Shown here: positions 23,322 to 36,230 of the stretch, piece by piece
Layout: every line of letters starts with the position of its first letter
How positions within the stretch are numbered: the stretch's first letter is position 1
NCBI GenBank assembly: GCA_043228905.1
Contig: JBHGNT010000004.1
Coordinates: 3,162,001-3,226,000, forward strand
Direction: 5' to 3'
Origin: Azolla caroliniana
Lineage: Eukaryota; Polypodiophyta
DNA length: 64,000 nucleotides
Translations under genes and position numbers: made by a program
The notes under the pieces: model-generated
Told to the model about the DNA's origin: nothing
Seen by the model: the letters and a program-made list of their open reading frames with translations, nothing else
The model's database searches: none

Positions 23322-23769
23322 TGTTACCCGGCCGACAAAGACCAGGGTGTGAAAAGGGGAATTGTTATTTGGGAATCTATTGAAATTACTAGTCTTAATA
23401 TATAGATTAATATATGAGAAGATGTGGACGGACGGACCAGAATCGGTATGCCGATCCGGATCCGAACCGATCCCGAATAGGTGTCGGTTGACACCGTTTT
23501 GTACTTCGCACCAGTGACCTATATAAAGGCCCGGTTACAATGTAGTCATTAACGGAGAGTAATATAAACCTTTTGTTTAATCATTGAGCATTGTTCACCG
23601 TTTTGTGCTTATTGTATATCTTACGCGTGTTAATGACATATTGCTAAGTAATCGATTAAGGTCTAATTAAGCGTTGTGTCGTAAGTTATCTCGTCGTAAC
23701 ACCCTTTGGTGAAGTGTCTTAAGTGGACACCCTGTGTTAGGCTATTGTCCGGCCCTAAGGATTAATACA
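23322..23769 (+). repeat. 5' LTR of gypsy element 1
   Basis: Begins TGTTACCCGG and ends ...TTAATACA, about 448 bp. The reverse complement of 32310-31861 matches it along the full length, which sets the ends. It carries a TATA box ('cctatataaagg', about 23519). Directly after it 'tttttggcgaccacgattc' is the candidate primer-binding region, also present in element 2. No 3' LTR exists for this element. Confidence 0.8.
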
Positions 23770-26451
23770 GTTTTTGGCGACCACGATTCCAACATAATCG
23801 CAGTGAACAACGGCTGGAATGGATGACTAGGCCAACAGACGACCCGGTTACGAAGAGAGCACGAAGACTTGCTGAACGGCAAAGGCGGCGAGAGGCTTTC
23901 CAACAAGCAGCGGAAGAAATCCGATCGGATCGATCATTTTCCAAAGTGATCCGAAAAGTGGCAGAGGAGTCGCTCCGTCTGCAACAAAACGCCTACCCGA
24001 ACGAAGGAAGTAGCTTAAGCAGTCTCCGAGAAGCGAAATCCCTTCTCCAGGCCTTGGCCAGAAGAGATGACGAATCTGAAGCATTTTCGGCGCTGGAATC
24101 GGATTCGGAAGGGGGTTACAGCGCGGACACGAACTATCGCAGCAATAACGACACCCCAGGAAAACCGGAGGACGAGGAGTCGGATACATTACCGACACCA
24201 GAACCAGAATTGTCAGACCGGGAACCTCCAGCACTAGACGTGGAGCAACCTCCAGAGACGGAAGAGGACAAAGAAAGACCTCTGACTCGGACAGAGGACC
24301 GACAAAGACCTCAGACTCCGACAGAGGACCAACAACGACCTCCGACGCCGACGGAAGAGCAGGAAAGACCACCGACACCGCCAGCCTGTGCACCGACACC
24401 GGTTGACGACATGTCATTCCAATACCCCAAGTATAGGGATGACCCAGACGCGGAGGCTCATGTTCACGCTTTTCAACAAACATGGGAGTCGAACCATGTG
24501 TCACAATGGTTAACCGTAACCGAAGAGGAACGATCTAAGATAGTCGAATTCAGCGTGACATTGGAAGGACCGGCCGCCAAATGGCACCGGACGCAGGACC
24601 CTAGCACCATCACCACCTTTGCGGACCTGAAAGCTAAATTCTTGCACTTCTTTCAAAAGGAGGTGGACCAGAGAGAAATGGTGGGCCTATTTTATACCAT
24701 CTACAGTTTGTCATCCGGTTTCAACGGATGCACAGTCAGCTTACGCGAACACCTCTGGAGGAAGAAACACGGGCTATATTCTTAGCTGCGCTCCAGGAAC
24801 CTCTACGTACGGTATGCACGGTCATCGACTTTCGCACAAGTACCGTCGACCAGGTCATCGACCGGGTTAGAGAAATGGAGAAAACAAGCTCTTGGCTAAC
24901 AATGGGAGCACTCCAACGAGCGTTACCAACCGATGAGGATCTCCGGTTTCGACAGGCCATTCAATGCACAACATGCCTAAATGCCGGACACTCAGCACTA
25001 GAATGCACCATGCGGTCGCAATGTCTACTGTGCCATTCCAAGAACCACACAATGGAGCAGTGCGAGTACAATTTGTTGAATCGCCAAGACCACCGGTTCG
25101 GCAAATCGAACCATGGAGTACCAAGGAGGAGGAAGAAGAACGTTGGAGGCGAGAAGAGTGATACCGACCGGCACAAGATGTCCGGTACAGGGACACCTAT
25201 GACTGGTATGATAGATATGATCGGTACCAGGATTATAATGGACGGTATGAAAGATACAATCGGAACCAATCCCCCGGTTACAACCAAGGACGGGAAGCCT
25301 ACGGGAGACATGATGACCAACCCCGTCAAGAGTATCGGAACAAAAAGAAACGCCATTTCAAGAAAAGGGGTTACCTACAGGAACCGGAGAAGGCCGCCTC
25401 AAGCAGCCAACCGAATCAAAGCCCCACCGTTACCACAAGTCCTCCACCGGGGGCAAGAAACAACGCCGAATCTAGCACTACCTGGAAAGCATATTGCTAC
25501 TATTGCCGACAAGAAGGACATTATAGTAATCAATGCTCGGCAAAGAGCTATGATAAACGGCCGACGGTGAACATGGTAGTCGGCGAAGTCGCAGACCTAC
25601 ACCAGGTAACCACAAGATCGAAGGGTAAGGCGACGGAATGGGAGGCGCAAGAGGCCATCCGCAAGCAAGCAACGGAATGGGTAAAAAAGGCGAATGCGCG
25701 AAACATGGTAGATCTTGCGTAGCAAAAGGAAAATACCGAAGAGCTCGTTGGCGGCAGTCAGCCCGAAAATGCGAGATGGTAGTCATTGCAGGAATGCCAA
25801 ATCACGCTGCCATTAGGACGGCTCTTGCAGCTAGTGCCTAGATTCACAAAAGGACTCAAGACAGGCATGACGGCAGGAGAAACACCACCGGCTCCAACAT
25901 TCTTCTCAAATTCGGAGGAGGGACCAACAGTAGTAGACACAAACAGTCCGGCAATCACAGCCATCGTGAAGGAGTTACTCGGAACAGTAATAGATGGAGG
26001 ATCCGGTGTCAATGTGATTAGCCTCTGAACGTGCAAAACCTTGGGAATCCAAGAGTGGGAACCATGCCTGTTCTGGCTGCGGATGGTGGATACAAGCTCA
26101 GTGCGACCGACCGGCTTGATACGAGATTTGAAAGTAACGATCGGCGGCCACACATTTCGCATTTCGGAAGTAGTGCTACAACTACAGGCACAAGGAGCTT
26201 ATCCACTATTGTTGGGGCGACCGTGGTTGAAAACGACGCACATTAAACAAAATTGGAGGAAGAATATAATCACCTTTCGGCAGGGAAAAGCAAAAGTACG
26301 GGTACCGACACAACCACGGACGGGTACTGGGAAGGAATTGACACCCCTATATGCCGAATGCGTCAATATGCTGGATGGATTAGCAGGCGAAGAGGTAGAT
26401 CAATACTTGCAGGATAATCCGAAGATCGTACCTCTGTTTGAAATCGACGTA

Positions 26452-26529
26452 GCCGAAGCCGTATCACCATACATACTGCCACCAGACGGAGCCGAAGCCG
26501 TATCACCATACATACTGCCACCAGACGGA
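26452..26529 (+). repeat. 39-bp exact in-frame tandem duplication in gypsy 1
   Basis: 'gccgaagccgtatcaccata' starts at 26452 and again at 26491, and the full 39-bp unit (AEAVSPYILPPDG) is repeated. Element 2 has one copy (AEVVSPYVLQPDG), so the duplication is specific to element 1. Confidence 0.9.
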
Positions 26530-28025
26530 GCCGACGAGGAACCAAATAAAGAAGTGATCTGGGAGCTACGGTAAGCACAGGAGGCGCTGGAAAGAGAAAT
26601 GGCTGTATCGCAACGGGTTAAAGCATCCCAACTAAAGGAGGTAAATCTAGGAACTACGGAACAGGCGAGACCGGTGCACATCGCCAAGAAAATGACTCCG
26701 GAGAACAAAACGGCGATGATTACACTTGTCAAAGAATATCGGGACATGTTTGCCTGGTCTTACGAGGATATGCGAGGGCTCGATCCTCAGCTATATCGGC
26801 ATTAGATACATTTGAGCAAAGACACCAAACTGGTAGCACAACGGCGGTACCGGATGAATCCAAATTACGCCGCCAAAGTCAAGGAGGAAATCGACAAGTT
26901 GTTGAGGGTTGGCTTTATCCGCCTAGTAAAGAAATCTATATGGTTGAGCCTAATAGTAGTCGTACCAAAGAAAAATGGCAAAATTAGAGTTTGTGTCGAC
27001 TACCGTAAGCTTAATGCAGCGACGGTAACAGATGCATTCCCACTCCCATTTACGGATGGAGTTTTGGACGCAATCGCCGGCCATGAGGTATACAGTTTCT
27101 TAAACGGATTCAATGGATACAACCAAATCCGGATGCACCTCGATGACCAAGAGAAAACGACTTTCGTTACCGAATGGGGAGTGTTTGTTGCCGTAGTAAT
27201 GATGTTCGGACTAAAAACAGAGGATCATCATGGAAATATTCGAAGAATTCATACCGGCATTCATGCAAGTGTTTCTGGATGACTTCGCCGTCTATAGCCG
27301 GAAAGGAGATCACTTTCAGCACCTCCGACTGTGTCTAGAGAAATGTCGGGCTTACCGCCTAAGCTTGAATCCGACAAAATGTGTATTCGGAGTGTCAAGC
27401 GAGGCGCTATTAGGACACATTGTGAGCAAGGAAGGAATTGTCGTGAACCCGGACAAAGTAAAAGCAATCTTGGAGGCACCGGCACCACCAACGACCAAAG
27501 CATTAAGCCATTTCTTAAGCCAAATCCTGTGGCATAGCCGAATGCTCCGATATCTAGCGGACCTAACTACACCACTACATGCTGCGGCACACCGAACACC
27601 GTTCCAGTGGACGGACAACGAAGACAAGGCGTACAGGGCACTCAAAATACTATTGTCGCAAGCGCCGGTAGTGCAACCCCCGGATTGGGCTAAGGAGTTT
27701 CATGTGTTCATGGATGCGTCCGACATTGCAATCGGAAGTGCGCTGATGCAACTTACGGAGCCAAGGTGGTACCGACCTGTATATTACGCAAGCCAAACGA
27801 AATTATTCCACCACGAAAAGGGAAGCTTTGGGCATGATCTACATCGTGACAAAATTCAGACAAAATTCAGACACGTAGATCATTCGGCACTCCTCTATTT
27901 AGTTTCCAAAGCGTCACTAATCGGTTAGTTGGCACGGTGGACGTTGCTGTTACAGGAATTTGAGTTCGAAATATTCCACCGACCCGACATACAACACGTA
28001 GTAGCAGACTATTTGAGGCTTAGTC

Positions 28026-31000
28026 GGTAAACCCTACATTTTTCTAGGTAGAGTTGGAGGTGCTGAAGGTGATCCCCTTCCTGGCTAGGTCACCAGATAC
28101 CAAAGCATTCGGCTATGTCACCAAATTTGTCCTAAGAACCGGCTTAGTGCCTTTGCCGTTGCCGTTGTCGTGGATTTCTTTTACTTTGTCCGGATCCACT
28201 GCGATACCGTCCTTGCTGACTATGTGGCCTAGTAACGCTCCGCTTGTTACTCCGAACACGCATTTTGCCGGGTTCAAGTTTAGTCAATAAACCCTACATT
28301 TTTCTAGGCATAGTCGGAGGTGCTAAAGGTGATCCCCTTCTTGGCTATAAACAACGAAGTCATCCAAAAACACCTGCATGAATGTCGGAATGAATTCCCC
28401 GAAAATTTCCATGATGATCTGTTGGAAGGTTGCCGGTGCCGTTTTCAGTCTGAACATCATCACTACGGCAACAAAGACTCCCCATTCGGTGACAAAAGCG
28501 GTTTTCTCTTGGTCGGCGGTGTGCATCCGGATCTGATTATAGCCGTTGAAACCATCCAGAAAATTGTACACCTTATGACCGACGACCGCATCCAAGACTC
28601 CATCCGTGAGTGGAAGTGGGAAGACATCCGTTACTATAGCCGCATTCAATTTTCGGTAGTCGACGCACACTCTGATCTTACCGTTCTTTTTGGGTACTAC
28701 AACTATTGGGCTGAGCCATGTGGCTTTCTTTACCGGTCGGATGAAGCCCACTCTCAGCAACTTGTCGATTTCTTCTTTGACCTTTGCTGCGTAATTCGGG
28801 TTCATCCGGTAACGTCGTTGTGCTACCGGTTTGGAATCTTTGCTCAGATGTATCTGGTGTTGATATAACTGAGGATCGAGTCCCGACATGTCTTCGTAGG
28901 ACCAGGCGAACACATCGCAAAATTCTTTTAGGAGTGTGATCATTGCCGTTTTGTTCTCCGAAGTCATTTCCTTGGCGATGTGCACCGGTCTTATGTCCTC
29001 TATGGTACCTAGGTTTAGCTCTTCTAGTTGGGATGCTTTCACGCGCTGTGATACTGCCATTTCTTTTTCCAGTGCCTCCAGTGCTTGCCGTAATTCCCGG
29101 ATTGCCTCTTTATCCAGTTCCTCGTCGGTCCCGTCCGGTTGCAATACGTACGGTGATACTACTTCGGCTACATCAATCTCGAACAGGGGTACGATCTTCG
29201 AATTTTCCTGTAAGTATTGATCGACCTCTTCGTCCGCCAATCCTTCCAGCATGTTAACACATTCCGCATATAGCGGCGTTGATTCCTTACCGGTATCGGA
29301 TCGTGGTTGAGTCGGTACTCGTACTTTCGCTTTTCCACGCCGAAACGTAATTATGTTCTTCCTCCAGTTTGGCTTTATGTGTGCCGTTTTTAACCAGGGC
29401 CGTCCCAACAATAGTGGGTAAGCTCCCTAAGCTTGTAGCTGGAGAACTACTGCGGAAATGTGAAATGTGTGTGGTCACTTCCAGATCGCGTATTAATCCA
29501 GTCGGCCGTACTGAGCTAGTGTTCGTCATCCGAAGCCAAAACGGACACGGTTCCCAGTCCTGGATTCCTAGCGTGGTACACGTTCGGAGGCTAATCACGT
29601 TCATGTCAGGTAGCTCTTTTCCCTTCACGATGGTTGTGATTGCTGGACTGCTTGTGTCCACCACTGCCGGTCCTTCCTCCGGATTTGAAAAGAATGTCAG
29701 AGCCGGTGGTGTGGCAACTGTCGACCTTCCGGTCTTCAGTCCTTCTGTGAACCGTGGTACCAGTTGCAATAGCCGGCCTAACGACAACGTGATTTGGCAT
29801 TCTTGTAACGCTTGCCATGTTGGGTTTTCGGGTTGCCCCAGGCCGACGAGTTCTTTGGCATTCTCCTTTTGTTGTTCGAGCTCTGCCACATTTCGCTCAT
29901 TTGCCTTCTTCACCCATTCGATTGCCTGCTTCCGGATGGCTTCTTGAGTTTCCGACTCCGTGGCTTTGCCTTTTGATCTTGTAGTGACTTGTTGTAGGTC
30001 CGCGACTTCCCGTCTACCATGTTCACCGTTGGTCGCTTGTTGTAGCTCTTCGCCGAACATTGATTACTATAATGGCCCTCTTGCCGGCAATAATAGGAGT
30101 ACGGCTTCCGAGTGTTGCTGGATTCGGCGTGTGTGCTTGGTGGCGGACCAGGGGCAAGTGCTTGGTTTTGGTCCGGTTGGCTACTCGGAGCGCCCTTTTC
30201 CGATTCTCGTGGATGACCCCCTTTTTGTCGAAATGACGTTTCTTATTGAAATTCTTTTTGGTGCGGTATCCTTGTCGAGGCTGGTTGTCATCCTTGCCAT
30301 AGTCGTCCCGTCGATGGTTGTAACCAAGGCAGTGATCCCGGTTATATCTTTCATACCGTCCATTATAGTCCTGGTACCTGTCTTGTCTATCATATCGGTC
30401 ATACGCGTCTCTTCGATCGTTATACCGAACATCTTGTGCCGGCCGGTAGAGCTCCTCTTGCCGCCAACGTTCTTCTTCTTTCTCCCAGTTGCTCCATGGT
30501 TGAATTTGCCGGACCGGTGGTGCTTGTCGTTCCATTGTGTGACTTCTAGAGTGGCAGAGCAAGCATTGGGAACGCATGGTGCATTCCAACGCTGAATGTC
30601 CAGCATTCAGGCATATCGTACATTGAACTGCTTGTCGGAAACGGAGGTCCTCTTCCGTCGGTAGTGTACGTTGCAGTGCGCCCATGGTTAGCCATGAACT
30701 CAAGTTTTCCATTTCCCGAACTCGGTCAATCACTTGATCTATGCTACTGGTGCGGAAATCGATGACGATGCACACCATCTGTAAGGGTTCCCGGAGTGCT
30801 GCTAAGAATATGGCCTTTGTTTCTTCCTCCGGTGGTGTCTGGCTGAGCTGACTGTGTATCCGCTAGAACCGGATGACAAACTGTTGGATGTTCTCCGTTG
30901 GTTCCTGCTGGATACTGTAAAATAACCCGACCATTTCCCGCTGGTCCATCTCCTTGTGGAAGAAATGCAAGAATTTTGTCTTTAATGTTTCAAACGTGGG

Positions 31001-31860
31001 GATGGTGCTGGGATCCTGTGTTCAGTGCCATCTGGCAGCCGGTCCCTCCAAGGTCATGCCGAACTCTGCCCCGTTTTGAGCGTTCCTCTTCAGCTGCATT
31101 TAAGCATTGGGACACATGGTTCACTTCCCAGGTTTACTGAAACGCATGGACGTGGGCTTCCGCGTCCGGATCATCCCGGTATCTGGGATATTGGAACGGC
31201 ATATTGTCGTCCGGTGTCGGTACACGGGCTGGTGGTGTCAGTGGTTGTTACTCCTCTGGTGGTGTCGGAGGTTTTCCCCGGTCTTCTGTCGCCGTCAGAG
31301 GTCTTTCCCGCTCCTCTTGTGGTGTCGGAGGCTTCTCCTCCTCGACTTCCGATGTTGAAGGTCTCTCGTCATCGACTTATGGTTCCAGAGTGTGATCAAC
31401 TTCTGGTACCGGAGTTTCCAACCTTGGACTAGTGTCGGCAAAGTATCTGACTCCTCGTCCTCTAGTCCGCCTGGGGTGTCGTTATTGTTGCGGTAGTTCG
31501 TCTGCGCGCTGTATTCCCCGTCCGAACCTGATTCAAATGCCGAAAATGCTTCGGATTCGCCTTCCCCCGCTGCCAATGCCTGGAGAAGGGATTCTGCTTC
31601 CCGGAGGCTGCTTAGGGTGTTTCCTTCGTTCGAGTAAGCGTTTTGTGGTAGCCGAAGTGATTCCTTGGCAACTCTCCGGATCACTTTCGAAAATGAGCAA
31701 TCTGCTCTAATTTCTTCTGCTGCTTGCTAGAAAGCCTCTCGCTTCCTCAGCCGTTTAGCATGTCGCCTTGCTCGCTCCGTAACCGGGTCGTTCGTTGGTC
31801 GCGTCATCCATTCACACTGTTGTTCGCTATGATTGTGCAAGAATCGTGGTCGCCAAAAAC
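28026..31860 (-). mobile_element. Ty3/gypsy retrotransposon 2 (inverted), 3'-truncated
   Basis: Related to element 1 but on the minus strand, joined to it tail-to-tail at about 28025. Gag starts at 31807 (MTRPTNDPVTERARRH, soon stopped). Zinc knuckles lie near 30600 and 30085, and the protease IVKGKELPDMNVISL region (about 29600) has lost the DGG triplet. A 362-codon open stretch (29411-28323) holds the protease tail and most of RT: KVRVPTQPR, VCVDYRKLNAAIVTDVFPLP, APATFQQIIMEIFGEF, FLDDFVVYS. After this the frame breaks; 28320-28060 still shows NPAKCVFGVTSGALLGHIVS and DKVKEI. Near the junction the DHLQHL...LEKC segment is present twice (28320 and 28090). No RNase H, integrase or 3' LTR follows. 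Confidence 0.88.
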
Positions 31861-32310
31861 TGTGTTAATCCTTAGGGTCGAACAATGGCCTAACACAGGG
31901 TGTCTCCGGAAGACACTTTACCAAAAGGTGTTACGGCGAGATAACTTAAGGCACAACGATTACTTCGACTTAATTAGCTACTTAGCAATAAGGCATACAC
32001 TTAATACACGCGTAAGATATAACAATTAATTAAGAACGGTAATCAATACGTGAAGATAAAACAAGAAGCTTATATTAATTCTCCGTTTAAGTTATACATT
32101 GTAACTGAGCCCTTTATATAGGTCACCGGTGTTGCGTACAAAACGGTGCCAACCGGCAGCTATTCGGAATCGGTCCGGATCCGGATCGGCATACCGATTC
32201 CGATCCGTCCGTTCACTACATAATTATAATCTAATCTACTTAATTAAATATATTCCGAATAACCATCCCTTTCACATTTTGATCTCTGCTCCTTTGCTGG
32301 CCGGGTAACA
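31861..32310 (-). repeat. 5' LTR of gypsy element 2
   Basis: About 450 bp. Read on the minus strand it starts TGTTACCCGGCC at 32310 and ends ...GGATTAACACA at 31861. It has a 'cctatataaagggc' TATA stretch near 32115. It differs from LTR 1 at many positions and by indels, so the two are not a recent copy of one insertion. Flanking 5-mers ('tttct' left of LTR 1, 'taaag' right of LTR 2) do not match as a target duplication. Confidence 0.8.
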
Positions 32311-33165
32311 TAAAGATTAATAAAAAAAGCTATCAACAAAAGCCTACAAAAAGAAAAGAGAGGGGAATTCATTTGCTCTATTCCCACAAAAGTGAGCACC
32401 AAGGCAATCAAGAAACACAAGGGAAAAGAAAACGCCACGGGGAACAACAAATTGGGGTTTGTTCTCATGTCTGTCTTCTTTTTCTTTTTTAATCATCGTC
32501 ATCTTGGTCGTTTTCTTCTTCTGCTGCTGCTTTTGCTGCTTTTCTTCATCATCATTATTATCGTCAATGTCATTATGAAGGAGATAATAGCTCCTTCTTG
32601 CAGGATGGTTAAAGTGTTGCTTTATTGAATAGCATCAATCTCACATCCCATCCACGAGTACCACCTATTCGCCAATGGGACATTAATACCAAATTATTTA
32701 AGCTTTGCACCATTTATAAACATTCTCCCCTTGTATGTAGAAGTAAAACAATATCTCGGCTGCATTGCCTTTATTGCCATCAATTTTGTTTTGTCCACAC
32801 TTATAGTTAATGCATTGATTTGACAGAAAATGTCCAATGCATATCATCTAAAGTACATGAGCATAAAATAATCAACTTACTTCCATAATAACTCTTACTG
32901 TAATAAAATGATTGATAGTTGAAATTTTGGTCTAATGCATGTGTGACCAAGTGCTTGTTTGTAATGATGTTCAGCCATGTGCTAATATTTCGTTCCACGA
33001 TAAAAAGTGACTAAAGAATCTTGTTATCAGTACATGTAAGATTCTCAAGTCAAATATATGTAATTTCTGTCATTGAAAGATCTCTAGCATAGATCGATCC
33101 AGAATGGAGAGGGCTCTGAAGCAAGAGAAGCAATTGTGATGACAGGATATAATGGCCTTTACAAT
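32311..33165. repeat. Copy of the 58.46-59.56 kb segment, right flank of the gypsy pair
   Basis: Runs parallel to 58465-59555: 'aagcctacaaaa', 'aagcaatcaagaaacac', 'cttgcaggatggttaaagt', 'attcgccaatgggacatt', 'gaagcaagagaagca'. It lacks the long TTC array of the other copy. At about 33165 it joins a copy of V-ATPase E intron 1. Confidence 0.8.
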
Positions 33166-33845
33166 ATACAGAAAAGCATATCCTAACAAGATAAACAATC
33201 GCAATGAAAACTGTTGTAACATAAGCTAAAATAACAGCAAAAGTAGTGACAGGATTCTTAAGATTTCGATGACACATACTTAAAACACTTCACAAAGCGC
33301 TGTTTAGCAGTGCAAGTAAACTCTGTTCGAGAAGAAAGCTTCCTGATAATCATTCTAAAACTTCCAAGAATCGTGGCATTTATGTAAAAAAAATGATATC
33401 GATGAATAAGCTAGAGAAAGAATAAAAGTAACACCGACCAAAGGGATATTCTTCAGCTGTGTAACAATAAGATCTGATCCAAGATGAAAGAAAGTTTCTT
33501 TGATGATCTGTACGTGTATATAATCTGTCTATTAAAAATGATAGGTATGTAGTATAGACAGCACCTTCTCCCCCTCTCCCTGGAGATTTATTGGAACATA
33601 TCCAACAATCATCTTGGCAAGTACGACGAACAGATAAAGAGAAACAAGAGGGGCAAAAATCAAACCTCTTCAGTAGAGACAGTTATTTGTAGTTAGTTTT
33701 CGCCTCGTCTTCCTGCCTGATGAATCGGACCATCTGCTGGACCTGTTTGGACACATCCAAATCATTCATGGCGTCGATAATCTCTGCACTGCAACCACGA
33801 ATTAGTGAGGACAAACCGAGGGGATATATATATATAAAGCGATAG
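33166..33845 (-). pseudogene. V-ATPase E promoter/exon 1/intron 1 pseudogene copy, 3rd module
   Basis: Matches 10905-11590: intron 1 ('cacttcacaaagcgctgttt'), exon 1 (33781-33664) and the TATA tract. The start MNDLDVSKQVQQMVRFIRQE is intact, but then come EDEA in place of EAEE and an insertion near 33690 that breaks the frame. Exons 2-6 are missing here; pieces of exons 5-6 lie 4.5 kb away (38.1-38.3 kb). It could still be transcribed from the copied promoter. Confidence 0.88.
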
Positions 33846-35620
33846 CTAAATATCTATGGTTATAGCCAAGGCCAAGGCCATAGCCATTGCCATAGTCATG
33901 TATCTGCAGATATAGCCACAGGACGTACACTGCATATCTAAGGAGTCTGGTTTTCGTTGAAGAATGAATGAATGTGCAGGATTTCTTCTTCTTCCTTCCT
34001 GTGTAATAATAATGTACAGAAGATAGTATGTAATAACGAAGTCGTAACTACGTATATACACATACATATATGCATTATCAAATAGAGTGGTGTTTCTTCG
34101 TTGTCCCACCACCACCATATAAAAGACTTGGAGATGGACACTCCCGCTCGGAAAGAGAGTTGGATGATTCCAATGGCCGCGATTGTCGGATCACATGGAA
34201 GGGTTCATGAGTCTCGCGCTATATATTTGTGTATGTTTGTCTTGGTCTACAAATCTACAAACCAATCTTTCTTCTCTTGTATATGTGTTTGTGCATATTC
34301 CATGCGTGCTAGGGTCATGACCTTGCACACCAATTCTAACGATTTGTTTCCGTGGTTTGGAAACCGGTCATACTAAGGCATGTTACAAACCCATAAGGAG
34401 TTGTCATATGAGGCAATGCATGAACCTAAGGTGTTTAGCTATGCAACAGGTATTGGATACCCCCTTCATTATAACAAGTCGTTGACATTTCCAAGACTCG
34501 AGTGTTGAGGCAAAGCCCTTGGTCTTTAGATCCATTTTCATCACAACTCCAATTGGTTTTTGTGGTTAAGCACCCTAAATCCATTTTTTCCCCTTAATCT
34601 TCTCATTCAATTGTTTGTCATTAGTATTTTGTAGCATTATCATTGCTTTGACATTCTCTTGTTGTGAGGCAAGATTAGGGCATATGCCGTCATGTATGCA
34701 TATGCATGTTTTTACTCAATTGCAACGCTCCACTTTCAATCACATTCTAGTTTTGCTTTCCACATATTTTCAACTCTAACCTATCTTCCCTTGCACATTT
34801 CTCATTCCATCATGATGCGTTCTCAATTGCAATGTAGGTAAAAATTAATCAAGTCATCGATCAACTCCACATGCACAACATGTAAATGGTATGTGTTAGT
34901 TCTGTTAGTTCAATTTTTCATATTTGACCTATCGTAGAGCACAAAGAAATATAAGGTCGAGGGAATGTTTGAAGACCCAAAGAACCCATTACGGCAAGCC
35001 CCAAAGCACAAGATGGATAAATTATTCTAGTTTGAAACATGAATTAAGGGCATGGGTATTAGTAGTAGCCAGTATTATTGATAAGTTTGAGTACAAGCAC
35101 ATTATTATAAAAGGGTGTAGTGTTTTACTCATTTATAGTAAGCTCACACACAAACGAGCGTTGTAGGTCTTGGCAAAAAACAATCTTGTAAGACCTAATT
35201 TTATAAATAGGTATGGTAATTGATACTAATAGAAGTAAAAATGCCCTTTCCTCATAGAAGGATGTTCAAAAACTTAGAAACACAATAAAAGCAAGCTCTT
35301 GAACACAAGATGGACGATAGATATTACAACCACAATCATTGTTTAACTATTCTATTAGTGGTAAATGTGATACATAATCAAACCTCACAAAATCCACAAG
35401 TAATAGGTAGATACTCATAATCCTTGCATACCTACATGAAAGAAGGCGAAGTAATGATTTCAAAATTGTTTGCCTCATGAGTGGATGGAGTCAACACAAT
35501 GGTTAAAAAGGGAAAATGTAGACATCATGCTTAATCTATCCTGATAATCAATGGCTGAGATGGTTAAACCAAGATATATTCCTCACATATAAACAATGTA
35601 TTTCCAAATGTGATTGTAAC
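33846..35620. repeat. Upstream block of V-ATPase E, copy 3
   Basis: Same family as 11.6-13.5 kb, with its own internal deletions. The part 34375-35155 has an inverted partner at 38397-39115. No gene. Confidence 0.75.
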
Positions 35621-36230
35621 CCGAAACACATAATCTTAAATGATGGTTTAGTTCAGACTCTTAAAACAAATTTCAGTATACTTCTACAGAACAAAGCACA
35701 ACACCACTTTGCCTCCATTACAGTAGTGGACGCATTGAATATTGACATGAATGGCAAAACAGAATGCGTTAAAGAACCATTCAGTTCAATTACCAGAATT
35801 TTCTTGTTCTACTTCCATGCAACTCTAGAAGTGAAACTTACCGACTTTTTCGTGTTTTATTCCAAGGCAACACCAGAAATGAAATATGAACCATTTGAAT
35901 GAAGCACAATTGATTCGGATAAGTAAGTAATATTGAAACAAAACAGAAACGCGAAGCAGCAATGAATGATGAAGTTTCATTGTTGACAGTGTGTTCATAA
36001 AATTCAACTTTCCATTCCAGTGGGAGGAACCAAGCCATCGCCATCGCCATCGCCATCGCCATCGCCATCTGTCTACGAGTACACAGGTTGTTAGAATAAT
36101 AATATAAGAATATTTTATAATTAAGATATTATTGGAAAAAAATATACACAAAATTTTGATTCTTCTTTCTATATATGTATATAATATAACATTACACAGC
36201 CTTAACCGGTTTGGCTTTTTTAAGCCTTAA
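35621..36230. repeat. Copy of 47.98-48.30 kb plus GCCATC microsatellite
   Basis: Shares 'acagaatgcgttaaaga', 'ttgaatgaagcacaattgattcgg' type words with 48.0-48.3 kb. At 36032-36070 there is a (GCCATC)n run of about six units. The Met-Ala or Arg-Trp repeat frames on the minus strand come only from this microsatellite. No gene. Confidence 0.7.

Larger units (their letters stand above)
23322..28025 (+). mobile_element. Ty3/gypsy retrotransposon 1, 3'-truncated and degenerate
   Basis: Order from the LTR is gag, protease, reverse transcriptase, RNase H. Gag starts at 23823 (MTRPTDDPVTKRARRL). It has a Pro/Thr/Glu repeat region (about residues 145-185) and two CCHC zinc knuckles (CTTCLNAGHSALEC at about 24970; CYYCRQEGHYSNQC at about 25495). 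The protease has the active-site triplet DGG (VIDGGSGVNVIS, 25990-26020). RT includes DYRKLNAATVTDAFPLPFTDG and FLDD (about 27276). Part of the QQIIMEIF box is deleted near 27220. RNase H shows FHVFMDASDIAIGSALMQ and then a deletion. The sequence breaks off after the HRPDIQHVVADYL motif at about 28015. Integrase and 3' LTR are absent. Several frame changes (24785, 25570, 26028, 26574, 26805, 27215) make it inactive. Confidence 0.9.

Noticed and set aside
23848-25356. Minus-strand open frames of 109-218 codons
   Set aside because: Antisense shadows of gypsy gag and protease, which carry the recognisable motifs on the plus strand.
29369-31432. Plus-strand open frames of up to 211 codons
   Set aside because: Antisense shadows of the inverted gypsy element 2.
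22981-33165. 58.5-kb segment as a clean empty site for the gypsy pair
   Set aside because: The left and right flanks both contain the same part of the segment, so the insertion did not simply split one copy.
35838-36151. Minus-strand frame with Met-Ala repeats
   Set aside because: Produced by the (GCCATC)n microsatellite; no conserved domain on either side.
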